Source of the DNA: Candidatus Zhuqueibacterota bacterium
GTDB taxonomy: Bacteria; Zhuqueibacterota; Zhuqueibacteria; Thermofontimicrobiales; Thiofontviventaceae
Length of the DNA: 64,000 nucleotides
NCBI GenBank assembly: GCA_016931935.1
Contig: JAFGDW010000032.1
Location: 25,380 to 89,379 of the forward strand
Direction of reading: 5' to 3'
The notes under the pieces are model-generated. The model ran no database searches. It was not told the origin of the DNA and saw only the letters and a program-made list of their open reading frames with translations. Shown in pieces: positions 10,709 to 19,912 of the stretch. A program made the position numbers and the translations under genes. Position 1 is the stretch's first letter. Every line of letters starts with the position of its first letter.

Positions 10709-10742
10709 AGGATAGTTTTGTATAAATGGATAGGAGATGGGT

Positions 10743-11417
10743 ATGGATGTTAACGTAACGGACATCGCTTCGCAACAGACAGATACAGCATCATTGTCAA
10801 ATCTGTATGCGAATCAGGATGTGCTGAACAAGGATTCCTTCCTGCAGTTGTTGGTAACACAACTACGGCATCAGGACCCGCTGGATCCGATGGAAAATAC
10901 CGAATTTGTTGCTCAGCTAGCACAATTCAGTTCATTGGAACAAATGCAAAATGTATCTTCAGGAATTAGTGACCTGTCGGTGCTAATGCAATCTGTCAAC
11001 AATTCGCTCTCGACGGAGTTGCTCGGTAAAAATGTAAAATACATGGGAAATTCATTCAGTATGACGGATGGTCAGGATGGAAGTATGAATTTCTACCTGG
11101 AATCGAATGCCAATGTAAAAATTACGATTTATGATGAAAATGAATCCGTCGTCGCGAAAATCGCTCGTCCCGAGCTGGATGGCGGCGCCCAGACGGTCAC
11201 CTGGGATGGTAAAAATATTGATGGGGAACAGGTACCCGAAGGACGCTATACATTCGATGTGGAAGCAACCGACAGCAACGGCGATGATGTTAACGTCGCG
11301 ACGTTTGCTGTCGACAAAGTGACCGGATTGAAATTTGACAGCGGCAATGCTGTGCTCGTGCTGCCAGAGAAAGAGATTTACCTGGGTGATATACTGGAAA
11401 TTATGGAGCCGAAATAA
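10743..11417 (+). CDS. flgD: Flagellar hook assembly scaffold FlgD
   Basis: FlgD caps the growing hook and is required for FlgE polymerisation. The N-terminal half holds the FlgD signature (KDSFLQLLVTQLRHQDPLDP followed by TEFVAQLAQFSSLEQM), and the C-terminal half is the Ig/FlgD-type beta domain with a DGKNIDGEQVPEGRYTF strand-turn segment. ATG 10743 is preceded by AGGAG with a six-base spacer; ATG 10737 abuts the same AGGAG and is unlikely. This start gives 224 residues, a normal length. It lies between fliK and the TIGR02530-like gene, as in many operons. Confidence 0.96.
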   Translation: MDVNVTDIASQQTDTASLSNLYANQDVLNKDSFLQLLVTQLRHQDPLDPMENTEFVAQLAQFSSLEQMQNVSSGISDLSVLMQSVNNSLSTELLGKNVKYMGNSFSMTDGQDGSMNFYLESNANVKITIYDENESVVAKIARPELDGGAQTVTWDGKNIDGEQVPEGRYTFDVEATDSNGDDVNVATFAVDKVTGLKFDSGNAVLVLPEKEIYLGDILEIMEPK

Positions 11418-11458
11418 ACGATAAATCGCATTTAAATCAGTATAAGGAGGTGATATAA

Positions 11459-11842
11459 TTGACTGCGATTGATCGCATAGCGGTAAATCTGCCACTAAGT
11501 CCCAATGTTCAACAAGGCAATAACGTACCAAAAGCCGGGGAAAAATCGTTTGCTGATGTGCTGGAGTCCACGCACGCTCAACAGACCGGATTAAAATACT
11601 CCGAACATGCTAAAGCACGGTTGCGTGATCGCCAAATTGAAATTAGTGAGCAGGATCAGTTGAAAATAAATGGTGCGGTGGAAAGCGCTGCGCAAAAAGG
11701 AGCCGAAGATTCGCTTCTGCTACTGAAAGATGTTGCCCTTTTAGTCAGCATTAGAAATCGCACGGTGATTACCGCATTGGATCAACAGGAGCAGTCGCAA
11801 AAAGTGTTCACAAATATTGATAGCGCAGTGATAATTCGATAG
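11459..11842 (+). CDS. Flagellar operon protein of the TIGR02530 type
   Basis: A 127-residue protein whose C-terminal two thirds (LKYSEHAKARLRDRQIEIS onward, ending in VRNRTVITALDQ-like IRNRTVITALD) matches my memory of the small flagellar operon protein family found between flgD and flgE in many phyla. Its biochemical role is not established to my knowledge. The start is TTG 11459, supported by a strong AAGGAGG at 11444-11450 with an eight-base spacer. The neighbours flgD and flgE support a role in hook assembly, but that is inference from position. Confidence 0.85.
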   Translation: MTAIDRIAVNLPLSPNVQQGNNVPKAGEKSFADVLESTHAQQTGLKYSEHAKARLRDRQIEISEQDQLKINGAVESAAQKGAEDSLLLLKDVALLVSIRNRTVITALDQQEQSQKVFTNIDSAVIIR

Positions 11843-12071
11843 CTCAAACGACACAGGCTCAGACGGAACCGGAACCGATACAATATTTGCTGAAGCTCTT
11901 TGCTGCACCGTTCTTATGAGCGGTCAAGAGGAGGGAGATTTATACGGATTCAACCTGACCTGAAATTACAAATGAATAATATAGTTCAAGGGCTGGACCT
12001 CATATTGGAGGAAGCCCTGCATTGCCGACCGATTGACGCAATGTACGGACAAGTAACAATAGGAGGTTGTA
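11843..12071 (+). promoter_or_regulatory. Possible structured flgE leader with GGA motifs
   Basis: The 229 bases between the TIGR02530-type gene and flgE contain a stem-loop at 11990-12017 (GGGCT/AGCCC, with inner CCTC/GAGG), a strong but apparently orphan ribosome-binding-like sequence GAGGAGGGAG near 11930, and the flgE site AGGAGG at 12061-12066. Several GGA triplets occur, including one in the stem-loop. CsrA is known to bind GGA in hairpin loops and csrA is encoded at 40628, so control by CsrA is possible but not shown. Confidence 0.3.
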
Positions 12072-14183
12072 ATGTTACGATCTTTAATATCCAGTGTATC
12101 TGGATTACGAAATCATTTGGTGAAGCTGGATGTCATCGGAAACAATATCGCCAATGTAAACACGCTAGGTTTTAAAGCCGGCCGAATTACCTTCAAAGAC
12201 ACTATGTCACAACTGCTATCCGGCGCCAGTCGTCCTGTCGGAGATCTTGGTGGTATCAATCCCATGCAATTGGGTACTGGTATGGCGGTTGGTAGTATCG
12301 ACGCCATCATGAATCAGGGTGTTTTGGAATCAACGGGAAATATTACTGATCTTGCCATACAGGGTGATGGATTTTTTATCCTGAGTGATGGCGAAACAAA
12401 CTTCTACACTCGTTCCGGCGCGTTTCAATTTGATGGCAACGGAAAGCTGGTATCGCCAACCAATGGCTTTGCAGTTCAGGGACGAATTGCAAATTATAAT
12501 GGTGAAATTCCCTCAGGTGTGGCTATTTCGGATATTATTCTTCCATTTGGCCAAAGTGAAGCTGCCAAGCAGACCACCAAACTGTCACTGGTCGGCAACC
12601 TCGATTCCGGATCAGTGAAAGGAACCATTCTTGATTCAGATCCGGTGTATGGTTTGGAATTGGCCGGTGATTCCACAGATGTGAATAGTTTGTTTGCCTA
12701 TGGCGCAACAAATAACAAAATATCCGGTCTGGTTGTCAATGAAAGCTATGTCACGGTTTCTACAGATGGCGGGACAACGTTTAAAAAATATTATTATAAT
12801 GACGGTTCTTCAGCCTTGGTACCCACTGATAGTAACGGGCAATTTAAATCGTTGGATGATTTGATATCACGTATTAACGATGCAACCAATGGAGTCACCG
12901 GCTTAACAGCGGCGCTTGATACGCAGGGCCGTATTGTTTTTACGTCGAGTGCTGCAGGTTTGGACGTGGTAATTGCCAGTTCACATCCCAATTTTAACCG
13001 GGCATTATCTGTGGCAAACGACACCAGTTTGGATGCCGGAGAATCTTCGTTGACAGATGTATTTATGCACAAAGCTGTGGCAGCAGATTATCTGGTTAAT
13101 TTACGAAATAAACAAGGCGAATCACTCGGCCTGGAAAATAGTGATATCGTCACGTTCAATGGTATTGTCGGCGGCACCGCTGTGACCGAAACGAGTCTGA
13201 CCGTGGATGCCGATGCAACGACCAGCACTTATAGCACCTATCAGGATTTGGTGGATGCCTTGAACAAATCGCTTGGTATTGTGAACTCCAATGGTGTTAC
13301 CATTGATGCCAACGATGGATCGATTACGGTGAATGGAGATGGCGGTACGGCAAATGCTATTTCTCAGTTAGATGTTTACGCCACATCGACCAATTCTGTG
13401 CGCACAAAATTTAACTCTGTCTTCAGTTTGAACTCCGGTACCTGGACCACAACTCAGGAAGCCCAGGATGGCAGTCACAAAGCGACGATTACATATTATG
13501 ACTCTATTGGTAATGCTAGCAAACTGACATTCGATTACACTCAGGACGATTCGACGAACAATCGTTGGTTCTGGAAAGCGAGTGTCGAAGCGCCGGCAAG
13601 TATTGTAACCGGAGGCAGCGGCGTAATTGTTTTTAATGAAGACGGATCGTTGAAAGAATTCGATTACGATGACGGCGCGGCCAAATTGACAATTAATCCG
13701 AATAGCGGCGCAGAATCACCAATTGAAATTAGTATTAATGCCGGCACGTACAGCAAATTCGATGGTGTTACCCAGGGTGCGTCGCCATCCACAGTAGTGG
13801 CAACCGATCAGGATGGTTACCAAATGGGAAACCTGAATGAAATAAGTATTTCCGATACCGGCATGATTTCGGGCAGATTTACAAATGGTATTTCCAAAAA
13901 TCTCGCGCAAATTGTACTGGCGATATTCAATAACCCATCCGGTTTGCTGCGGCAAGGGAATAACGTATTTATGGAGTCTGATAACTCTGGTCTTCCGGTC
14001 GTCAGTGTTGCCGGAACAAGTAACGATTCAGCAGTCACGCCGGGCGCATTGGAAATGTCCAACGTGGATCTCTCGAATGAGTTCACGAGCATGATCATTA
14101 CGCAACGTGGCTTTCAAGCCAATGCCCGTGTAATCACCACAAGCGATGAATTATTAACGGAATTGGTAAACCTGAAACGGTAA
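12072..14183 (+). CDS. flgE: Flagellar hook protein FlgE
   Basis: FlgE polymerises into the hook, the universal joint between rod and filament. The N-terminus (SSVSGLRNHLVKLDVIGNNIANVNTLGFKA) and the C-terminus (VDLSNEFTSMIITQRGFQANARVITTSDELLTEL) are diagnostic; in between lie the FlgE D1/D2 beta domains. At 703 residues it is longer than the roughly 400 of the Salmonella protein, the extra length being repetitive beta-rich surface domains rich in Thr, Ser, Asp and Gly. AGGAGG at 12061-12066 precedes ATG 12072 by five bases. A terminator-like hairpin follows. Confidence 0.97.
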   Translation: MLRSLISSVSGLRNHLVKLDVIGNNIANVNTLGFKAGRITFKDTMSQLLSGASRPVGDLGGINPMQLGTGMAVGSIDAIMNQGVLESTGNITDLAIQGDGFFILSDGETNFYTRSGAFQFDGNGKLVSPTNGFAVQGRIANYNGEIPSGVAISDIILPFGQSEAAKQTTKLSLVGNLDSGSVKGTILDSDPVYGLELAGDSTDVNSLFAYGATNNKISGLVVNESYVTVSTDGGTTFKKYYYNDGSSALVPTDSNGQFKSLDDLISRINDATNGVTGLTAALDTQGRIVFTSSAAGLDVVIASSHPNFNRALSVANDTSLDAGESSLTDVFMHKAVAADYLVNLRNKQGESLGLENSDIVTFNGIVGGTAVTETSLTVDADATTSTYSTYQDLVDALNKSLGIVNSNGVTIDANDGSITVNGDGGTANAISQLDVYATSTNSVRTKFNSVFSLNSGTWTTTQEAQDGSHKATITYYDSIGNASKLTFDYTQDDSTNNRWFWKASVEAPASIVTGGSGVIVFNEDGSLKEFDYDDGAAKLTINPNSGAESPIEISINAGTYSKFDGVTQGASPSTVVATDQDGYQMGNLNEISISDTGMISGRFTNGISKNLAQIVLAIFNNPSGLLRQGNNVFMESDNSGLPVVSVAGTSNDSAVTPGALEMSNVDLSNEFTSMIITQRGFQANARVITTSDELLTELVNLKR

Positions 14184-14244
14184 TAGTAAAGTAATTCCTA
14201 TTTTTACTTTTTAAATTTAGGTTTCATAAAATTCAAAAATCAAT

Positions 14245-14303
14245 AGTGGCAGTTGCAACACTGGAGAATACGCAGTCCGGTGGCGGACTGCCACTGTTTT
14301 TTT
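14245..14303 (+). terminator. Terminator-like double hairpin after flgE
   Basis: A nine-base perfect stem AGTGGCAGT (14245-14253) / ACTGCCACT (14287-14295) is followed by G and seven T. A second, shorter hairpin CAGTCCG/CGGACTG (14273-14279 with 14284-14290) uses part of the right arm, so the two cannot form together. This arrangement fits a Rho-independent terminator or an attenuator between flgE and flbD-motA. Confidence 0.6.
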
Positions 14304-14343
14304 ATCGAAACATCACTTAACTTTTAATCGACATTGGACGAAT

Positions 14344-14598
14344 ATGATTAAAGTGACCTCCTTGCAAAAGACAGAGTTTGTCGTAAATGCCGACCTGATT
14401 GAATTTATTGAATCAACTCCTGATACACTGATTACGTTAACAACGGGTAAGAAATTGATGGTTGCAGAATCGCTCGATCGGGTGGTGGAATTGGTAACTA
14501 TGTACAGGCGGAAAATTTACGACCAACGAACGTGCATAAAAAGAAGCAAACGCCCGAATCATTCAAAGGATAGGAATCGATGGATATTTCAACGATAG
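14344..14598 (+). CDS. flbD: Small flagellar protein FlbD (SwrD family)
   Basis: An 84-residue protein with MIKVTSLQKTEFVVNADLIE and TLTTGKKLMVAESLDRVVELV, the characteristic features of the FlbD/SwrD family encoded next to flgE and motA. SwrD in Bacillus is reported to raise flagellar power, probably through the stator; a similar role here is inference. The basic C-terminal tail overlaps motA by 19 bases, which suggests translational coupling to the stator genes. Confidence 0.88.
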   Translation: MIKVTSLQKTEFVVNADLIEFIESTPDTLITLTTGKKLMVAESLDRVVELVTMYRRKIYDQRTCIKRSKRPNHSKDRNRWIFQR

Positions 14599-15350
14599 CG
14601 GGCCTGTTAGCTGGATTCGCGTTGATTGTCGTTTCCATTTTGCAGGGTGGTGATCTTGGTGCATTTATTAGCGTCAGCTCCATGATTATTGTTTTTGGAG
14701 GTTCGGTTTGTGCTGCGTTCATCAATTTCCCGCTCGATGAAATTGGCACCATTCCCGGTGTAATAAAAGTTGCCATGTTGGGAAAGGTTCCAAAATTGGA
14801 AACGATTATCGCCCAAATCGTCAAACTGGCGGAAACAGCTCGCCGGGACGGAATTCTGGCAATGGAAGGCGAATTGGAAAATGTTGATGACGACTATTTG
14901 AAGAAAGGTCTGCAACTTGTTATCGATGGAACCCGGGAGGAGTCGCTTTCCGCGATAATGGATACGGAAATGTCCAATGTTGAAGCCAGGCATAAGGTCG
15001 GTGTGGACATCCTAATGGCAATGGCTGGTTATGCACCGGCATTTGGTATGATCGGTACATTAATCGGTTTGATCCAGATGCTTCGGGCATTGGATGATCC
15101 GTCACAAATTGGTGTTGGTATGGCGGTCGCGCTTATTACGACATTTTATGGATCCATTCTGGCGAACATGCTGTTTGTGCCACTTGCCGGGAAACTGAAA
15201 CGAAAATCCCAACAGGAAATGGTCATTAAGGAAATGGTCCTAACCGGTGTAATGGCTATCCTGAATGGAGAAAATCCGCGCATGATTAATGATACATTGC
15301 TTGCGTATATCAAGCCCAAGAATCGGGCGAAGCAAGAAGCGAGGAAGTAA
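14580..15350 (+). CDS. motA: Flagellar motor stator protein MotA
   Basis: MotA is the pentameric stator subunit that converts ion flow into torque on FliG. The 256-residue protein has the expected four membrane segments (about 1-25, 30-50, and two more near bases 15000-15200), a cytoplasmic loop between segments two and three, and the conserved proline-bearing stretch APAFGMIGTLIGLIQML. The start ATG 14580 follows AGGATAGG with a few bases of spacing. Its stop codon abuts the motB start directly. Confidence 0.97.
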   Translation: MDISTIAGLLAGFALIVVSILQGGDLGAFISVSSMIIVFGGSVCAAFINFPLDEIGTIPGVIKVAMLGKVPKLETIIAQIVKLAETARRDGILAMEGELENVDDDYLKKGLQLVIDGTREESLSAIMDTEMSNVEARHKVGVDILMAMAGYAPAFGMIGTLIGLIQMLRALDDPSQIGVGMAVALITTFYGSILANMLFVPLAGKLKRKSQQEMVIKEMVLTGVMAILNGENPRMINDTLLAYIKPKNRAKQEARK

Positions 15351-16055
15351 TTGGCTGCCCGTAAAAAGCGAAAAAAAGCAGAAGATAGTGCGCCCGATAT
15401 GGGGTGGCTGATGACCTACGGCGATCTGATGACGCTGCTGGTGACATTCTTCGTTTTGTTGCTTACATTCTCATCCATTCAGATGAATGAATTTAAAAAA
15501 GCGATGGGCTCGTTACAAGGCGCATTGGGCGTGCTCGATGCAGACCGTGGTGAGAAATTAATATCCAAAGATTTGAATAATTATGATGCCATGACGATGA
15601 TGGAATCGGATTTTGAAGTTTTTTTTGATGAAGCGGAAATGGCAAACCTTGCCCGGGTTGAACAAACAACCAGCAGTGGTCTCCGAATTATTCTGGATAA
15701 TTCTATTTTGTTTGAGCCGGGGCACGCAACGTTAAAACCAACCGTTTTTCCTGTGCTGCAGCGGATTGGCGAAATCATTAAACGTGCTTCCAAAATGAAA
15801 GTGATGGTGGAGGGCCACACCGATAACATACCGATTCACAATGCGCAGTTCGACTCGAATTGGGAACTTTCAGCCATGCGCGCCATTTCGGTGGTCAAGT
15901 TTTTTATTGATAATCTGGCAATCGATCCCAAGCGAATTCAGGCGGCAGGTAAGGGTGAATATGCGCCGATTGTCCCCAATAACTCACCCGAAAATCGGGC
16001 TAAGAACAGAAGGGTTGAAATTTTAATCGATTTGGGAGATAAATTCCTGTGGTAG
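15351..16055 (+). CDS. motB: Flagellar motor stator protein MotB
   Basis: MotB anchors the stator to peptidoglycan and carries the ion-binding Asp. One membrane segment (about residues 19-42) contains YGDLMTLLVTFFVLL, with D25 at the ion-binding position. The C-terminal OmpA-like domain has VEGHTDNIPI, NWELSAMRA and ENRAKNRRVEI, the usual peptidoglycan-binding motifs. The start is TTG 15351, immediately after the motA stop, with GAGGA five bases upstream. Length 234 residues. The driving ion cannot be decided from this sequence alone. Confidence 0.97.
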   Translation: MAARKKRKKAEDSAPDMGWLMTYGDLMTLLVTFFVLLLTFSSIQMNEFKKAMGSLQGALGVLDADRGEKLISKDLNNYDAMTMMESDFEVFFDEAEMANLARVEQTTSSGLRIILDNSILFEPGHATLKPTVFPVLQRIGEIIKRASKMKVMVEGHTDNIPIHNAQFDSNWELSAMRAISVVKFFIDNLAIDPKRIQAAGKGEYAPIVPNNSPENRAKNRRVEILIDLGDKFLW

Positions 16056-16115
16056 AAGACATGCGAACGTTGAAACATATATTCCTCATTAGTTAAGCCG
16101 GATACTGGTAGCGCC

Positions 16116-16607
16116 ATGTTATTTATGCAAAACCCAAAATTGAGGATCATTGTTCTGGCCTCAACTGTGCTGATTCAAGCCCTGTTATCATTTGTCCTGA
16201 TTAAATTTGTTTTTACGGTACCTTCGACTGATGACCAACCGGGACAAGTCGAGCAAACCGAAGAATCAGATAAAAAAGAATCGGAGAATAAAGCTGAATT
16301 TGCAATTGGCGAAATCTATCCGCTCGAAGATATCGTCATTAATCCGGCAGGGACACGTGGCCGGCGTTTTATTTCACTATCGCTGGGATTGGAGTTGAAT
16401 CCAGGCCAAAGTGCGGATGAAGTCAAACGGCGGGAGCCCAAATTGGTTGATTCGATTTTAACGCTTTTATCGGAAAAAGGTCTGTCCGAATACATTGATA
16501 CCACCAACAGGGAAATTATACGGGAACAAATTTTGGAAACCATTCAGCAAACAATTCCCGCAGGTATTGTCAAACAGGTCTATATTACCCGGTTTATTAT
16601 TCAGTAA
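16116..16607 (+). CDS. fliL: Flagellar basal body-associated protein FliL
   Basis: FliL is an inner-membrane protein that rings the stator and supports torque. It has one N-terminal membrane segment (about residues 9-31), a short acidic linker, and a periplasmic stomatin-like domain with YPLEDIVINPAGTRGRRFIS and a C-terminus GIVKQVYITRFIIQ typical of the family. Length 163 residues. The ribosome-binding site is weak. It is the last gene before a terminator-like hairpin, so it may end the first transcription unit. Confidence 0.92.
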   Translation: MLFMQNPKLRIIVLASTVLIQALLSFVLIKFVFTVPSTDDQPGQVEQTEESDKKESENKAEFAIGEIYPLEDIVINPAGTRGRRFISLSLGLELNPGQSADEVKRREPKLVDSILTLLSEKGLSEYIDTTNREIIREQILETIQQTIPAGIVKQVYITRFIIQ

Positions 16608-16977
16608 AAACTGTATCCTGAAAAAATAAATATTAAAAAATGCTATCGATTGATGATTTTTACTATTTCGAGCCAAGTGCCCACAGAAAGGAACTCCCAC
16701 AGAAGAAAAGTGAGAATGACTATCATAAGCACGATAAACTTAAATACTAACAAAGAATTTCGATTTTTCTGTTTTCGAAACGTTTCTAAATAAACATTTC
16801 GTTTTTTTTAATATGCAATTATCCCCTTTTTCTGTGAGAGTTCGCTTCTCTGGGCTAAGTTTTCTATTCTTTCCCATGAACACAGACTAGTAGAAGTTTT
16901 CAAACTAATCGACAATATTGATTTCACCGGAAAATGTAAGAAACAACAACATCGCACAATCGGATTGAAGGAACACC
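16608..16977 (+). other. fliL-fliM spacer
   Basis: 370 AT-rich bases without a credible reading frame. It contains the terminator-like hairpin at 16776-16809 and ends with GAAGGA just before fliM. A separate promoter for fliM would be expected after the hairpin, but I found no convincing sigma70, sigma54 or sigma28 element. Confidence 0.6.
16776..16809 (+). terminator. Terminator-like hairpin downstream of fliL
   Basis: A ten-base stem CGAAACGTTT (16776-16785) / AAACATTTCG (16792-16801) with one mismatch and a six-base loop is followed by eight T (16802-16809). The stem is GC-poor, so termination may be partial. It separates the fliG-fliL group from fliM onward. Confidence 0.5.
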
Positions 16978-17970
16978 ATGAGCAAAATTCTTTCGCAAGA
17001 TGAAGTGAATGCCCTGATCAAAGATATTCATGTTGACAAAGACCCGGAAAAAGCCAATGAAAAGAAAAATGTAAATCTTTACGATTTTAAACATCCGGAT
17101 CGAATCTCGAAAGATCAACTGCGTGTTTTGAAGACCATTCACACGAATTTTGCCAAAACATTTGGAACGTTTCTGTCAACCAAGTTACGGTCAACGGTCG
17201 ATTTGAACGTGCTATCAGTCGATCAGCTAACTTATTCGGAATTTACGATCACCATGGCATCGCCAAGTTGTATTTATGTGATTTATTCGGCGGTTGGCGA
17301 CGGCAGTTTTGTAATCGAATTTGCACCGGAATTAGTGTTTTATATTATCGATCGACTACTGGGGGGACGTGGCGAAATTATCGATGAAGTACGTGAGATC
17401 ACCATCATTGAAGAAAATGTGTTAAAGAAAATTGTTCAACAAGCGATAATACAGTTAAATGACTCATGGCAACAAATCGCGTCACTGGAACCGAGAATGG
17501 CCAGTTTTGAGACGAATCCTCAGTTTGTACAAATCGCACCTGCCAGCGAACCTTCAGTGGTTATCTCTTTCAGTGTCAAGATACAGAACTTTAACAGTCT
17601 CATCACGCTTTGCTTTCCCTATTTCGTGCTGGAGCCGATTATGGCGCAGCTTAGTATTCAGAGCTGGATTTCTAATAAGCAGAAAGAACTCCGCCCTGAA
17701 GATATGAAAATTATGGAAGACAAGGTGATGAACACAACGGTAGAAATGTGTGCGCGGCTCAGTACCAATTCTATCAAGTTGGGTGATATAATGTCGTTGA
17801 GCGAAGGTGATGTATTGGTGTTTGACAAAAGCATTAATGATAAATTTGAAATTTTATTGGCAGGAAAAACCAAGTTTTATGGGAAACCGGGAATTGTCGG
17901 AAAAAAAGTAGCAGTAAAAATTACGGATATCAAGAAGAAACCCGAGGTGAAAGCGCATGGCCGAAAATGA
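16978..17970 (+). CDS. fliM: Flagellar motor switch protein FliM
   Basis: FliM forms the middle of the C-ring and binds phosphorylated CheY to change rotation. The N-terminal CheY-binding peptide is present ([11 protein letters not shown], residues 4-14), followed by the middle CheC-like domain (around bases 17060-17650) and the C-terminal SpoA domain. At 330 residues it has the usual length. GAAGGA lies upstream of ATG 16978. The 3' end overlaps fliN by 14 bases. The intact CheY-binding peptide implies chemotactic control, although no che gene is in the window. Confidence 0.96.
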   Translation: MSKILSQDEVNALIKDIHVDKDPEKANEKKNVNLYDFKHPDRISKDQLRVLKTIHTNFAKTFGTFLSTKLRSTVDLNVLSVDQLTYSEFTITMASPSCIYVIYSAVGDGSFVIEFAPELVFYIIDRLLGGRGEIIDEVREITIIEENVLKKIVQQAIIQLNDSWQQIASLEPRMASFETNPQFVQIAPASEPSVVISFSVKIQNFNSLITLCFPYFVLEPIMAQLSIQSWISNKQKELRPEDMKIMEDKVMNTTVEMCARLSTNSIKLGDIMSLSEGDVLVFDKSINDKFEILLAGKTKFYGKPGIVGKKVAVKITDIKKKPEVKAHGRK

Positions 17971-18469
17971 AGATGAAATGATTATGGATGAGGAAGATGA
18001 ATCCGGCTCGATGAATCAGGATGATATCGCCAAGATGATTGAAGAAATGGAGCAGGCCAAACAGGAAGGGGCTGCTTCAGGAGCGTCTGCCGATGCATCT
18101 CAGGGAATGCCCGATATGTCTGCGGAAAATCAGGTGGATGTGGAACAGGTGCAACTCGATTCGTTTTTCCCGGGCGCTGTTTCGGGCAGTGGTATCAACC
18201 TGAATTTGTTGATGAACATAAGTCTGTCTGTTTCCATTGAGCTTGGTCGTACTGAAATGATGATCAAGGATATTCTGCGCTTAGGGGTAGGGTCGATTGT
18301 TGAATTGAATAAGGTTGCGGGCGAACATATTGATCTGCTCGTGAACAATAAACGATTCGCCGAAGGTGAAGTTGTCGTTATCGATGAAAATTTTGGAATC
18401 CGGATCACCAAACTAATCAAAAGTCCGTATGAAGCGGAACCGTATCTTGAATCGAAATCCAAACGTTAA
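17957..18469 (+). CDS. fliN: Flagellar motor switch protein FliN with acidic N-terminal extension
   Basis: FliN forms the base of the C-ring and docks FliH-FliI. The C-terminal SpoA domain (about residues 80-160) has [20 protein letters not shown] and [19 protein letters not shown], which are diagnostic. The first 60 residues are an acidic, Gln/Ala-rich extension containing [13 protein letters not shown], which resembles the LSQDEI-type CheY-binding peptide of FliM. No CheC phosphatase domain is present, so this is not FliY. It overlaps fliM by 14 bases. Confidence 0.93.
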   Translation: MAENEDEMIMDEEDESGSMNQDDIAKMIEEMEQAKQEGAASGASADASQGMPDMSAENQVDVEQVQLDSFFPGAVSGSGINLNLLMNISLSVSIELGRTEMMIKDILRLGVGSIVELNKVAGEHIDLLVNNKRFAEGEVVVIDENFGIRITKLIKSPYEAEPYLESKSKR

Positions 18470-18541
18470 TTGACTAAAAATTTTTAAATGAGGTTCAACA
18501 TTGCACATAAAAGTCGTGAGTCGAACAAATTGAGAGAAAAC

Positions 18542-19051
18542 ATGAAAAAATATGGGACATGGATTGTCGTGTTAAGCATGCTGCTGGCGGCACACGTGTT
18601 GGCAGCGCCGGCAGATTCGCTTCATTTTCAGGCGGATAGTAGTGGCCTGGCTACATCGGCTAACCTTACGAATCAACCGTATTCGATCAATATAGTAAGC
18701 GTTGCGCTGCGAGCACTGCTATCGTTAGCCGGAATTATCGTGTTGATTTTCGTCACGATTTTGGTTTTGAAAAAACTGGTATTTCAGCAACGTACGCCGC
18801 CGGAATTTGCCAATGCTGTATCAGTATTGGGAACGGTTCCGATTTCTCCCAAAAAAAACATTCAATTGATCAAAATGGTCGATCGGATTTTAGTGATTGC
18901 GGTGACTGAATCGAATGTATCACTGCTCACGGAAATCGATGACGCTCACGTGTTGGAGATGCTGAAACCGTCGGCGCAGGGAAACACAAACGTTGGCCTG
19001 CCATTCAAGCAATATCTCTCAAAAATGCTGGGGAAAAGCGATGAAAGCTAA
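18542..19051 (+). CDS. fliO: Flagellar biosynthesis protein FliO
   Basis: FliO assists assembly of the FliP-FliQ-FliR export gate. ATG 18542 opens a signal-like segment (MKKYGTWIVVLSMLLAAHVLA), then a second membrane segment near residues 58-78 is followed by a cytoplasmic FliO/MopB-type domain (VLGTVPISPKKNIQLIKMVDRILVIAV). An in-frame ATG at 18488 would add 18 charged residues before the signal and is less likely. Length 169 residues. It overlaps fliP by 11 bases. Confidence 0.9.
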   Translation: MKKYGTWIVVLSMLLAAHVLAAPADSLHFQADSSGLATSANLTNQPYSINIVSVALRALLSLAGIIVLIFVTILVLKKLVFQQRTPPEFANAVSVLGTVPISPKKNIQLIKMVDRILVIAVTESNVSLLTEIDDAHVLEMLKPSAQGNTNVGLPFKQYLSKMLGKSDES

Positions 19052-19799
19052 ACGATTTTTTCAAATCATCATGTTAGTGGTTGTACTTGTGATGCTTGGT
19101 GGTAGCGCGCTGGCCCAGCAGCCGATTCCCAAATTGACCATTGGCGTCGATCAGGCCAATAGTCCGAAGGATGTTGCAGTGACGCTGCAAATTGTCGCAT
19201 TAATGACAATTCTCAGCCTTGCCCCGGCGATTCTGATTACGATGACATCGTTCACACGTATTATTGTCATTCTGAATTTCCTCCGCCAGGCATCGGGCAC
19301 ACAGGCCATGCCTCCGACACAGTTAATTATTGGGTTGTCGCTGTTCCTCACATTTTTTATTATGGGGCCGGTGTTTGAAAATATCAATACCAATGCATTA
19401 CAGCCGTATCTGAAGGAGGAGATTACCGCCAGGAAAGCCTTTGACGAGGCAGTGCAACCGTTAAAAAAATTTATGCTGAATCAGACACGCGAGAAAGATA
19501 TCGCACTGTTTTTCAAAATTGCCAAGCTGGACAAACCAAAGAATGCGTCCGAAGTGCAAATGCGAATTCTTATACCGGCATTTATCATTAGTGAATTACG
19601 GATTGCATTCCAGATCGGTTTTATTCTGTACCTGCCATTTTTAATGATCGATATGATTGTGGCCAGCGTACTCATGTCCATGGGTATGCTGATGTTGCCG
19701 CCAATAATGATTTCGTTACCGTTCAAAATACTTCTGTTTGTACTTGTCGATGGCTGGTACCTTGTCGTGGAATCTATTGTGGCGGGATTTAAGGTTTAA
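19041..19799 (+). CDS. fliP: Flagellar type III export gate protein FliP
   Basis: FliP is the pentameric core of the export gate in the inner membrane. ATG 19041 begins a cleavable signal peptide ending at GGSALAQQP, then the conserved TSFTRIIVILNFLRQASGTQ and the C-terminal IPAFIISELRIAFQIGF and MLPPIMISLPFKILLFVLVDGW segments appear. Length 252 residues, typical. The start overlaps fliO by 11 bases. After it lies a short spacer of GTGAGA/TCTCAC repeats before fliQ. Confidence 0.97.
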   Translation: MKAKRFFQIIMLVVVLVMLGGSALAQQPIPKLTIGVDQANSPKDVAVTLQIVALMTILSLAPAILITMTSFTRIIVILNFLRQASGTQAMPPTQLIIGLSLFLTFFIMGPVFENINTNALQPYLKEEITARKAFDEAVQPLKKFMLNQTREKDIALFFKIAKLDKPKNASEVQMRILIPAFIISELRIAFQIGFILYLPFLMIDMIVASVLMSMGMLMLPPIMISLPFKILLFVLVDGWYLVVESIVAGFKV

Positions 19800-19800
19800 T

Positions 19801-19896
19801 CAGGTGAAACGTGAGAAGTAAGATGTGAGACGGAAAATCAAATTGTAAAATCGTCTCACTTCTCACGTCTGGCATCTCACATGCTGCGTCTCACTT
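19801..19896. repeat. GTGAGA/TCTCAC word repeats
   Basis: The fliP-fliQ spacer is built almost entirely from degenerate copies of GTGAGA and its complement: GTGAGAAGTAAGATGTGAGACG on the left can pair with CGTCTCACTTCTCAC on the right. The same words recur after the DegT-region methyltransferase at 61424-61480 and after the cupin gene at 49907-49929. It lies in an otherwise tightly packed operon. Confidence 0.65.
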
Positions 19897-19912
19897 TTAT
19901 AAGGAGCAAACA

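Noticed and set aside
11900..12175. A 91-codon open frame between the TIGR02530-type gene and flgE
   Set aside because: It runs more than 100 bases into flgE in another frame and has no recognisable motif; the strong ribosome-site-like sequence in the region does not precede its start codons at a useful distance.
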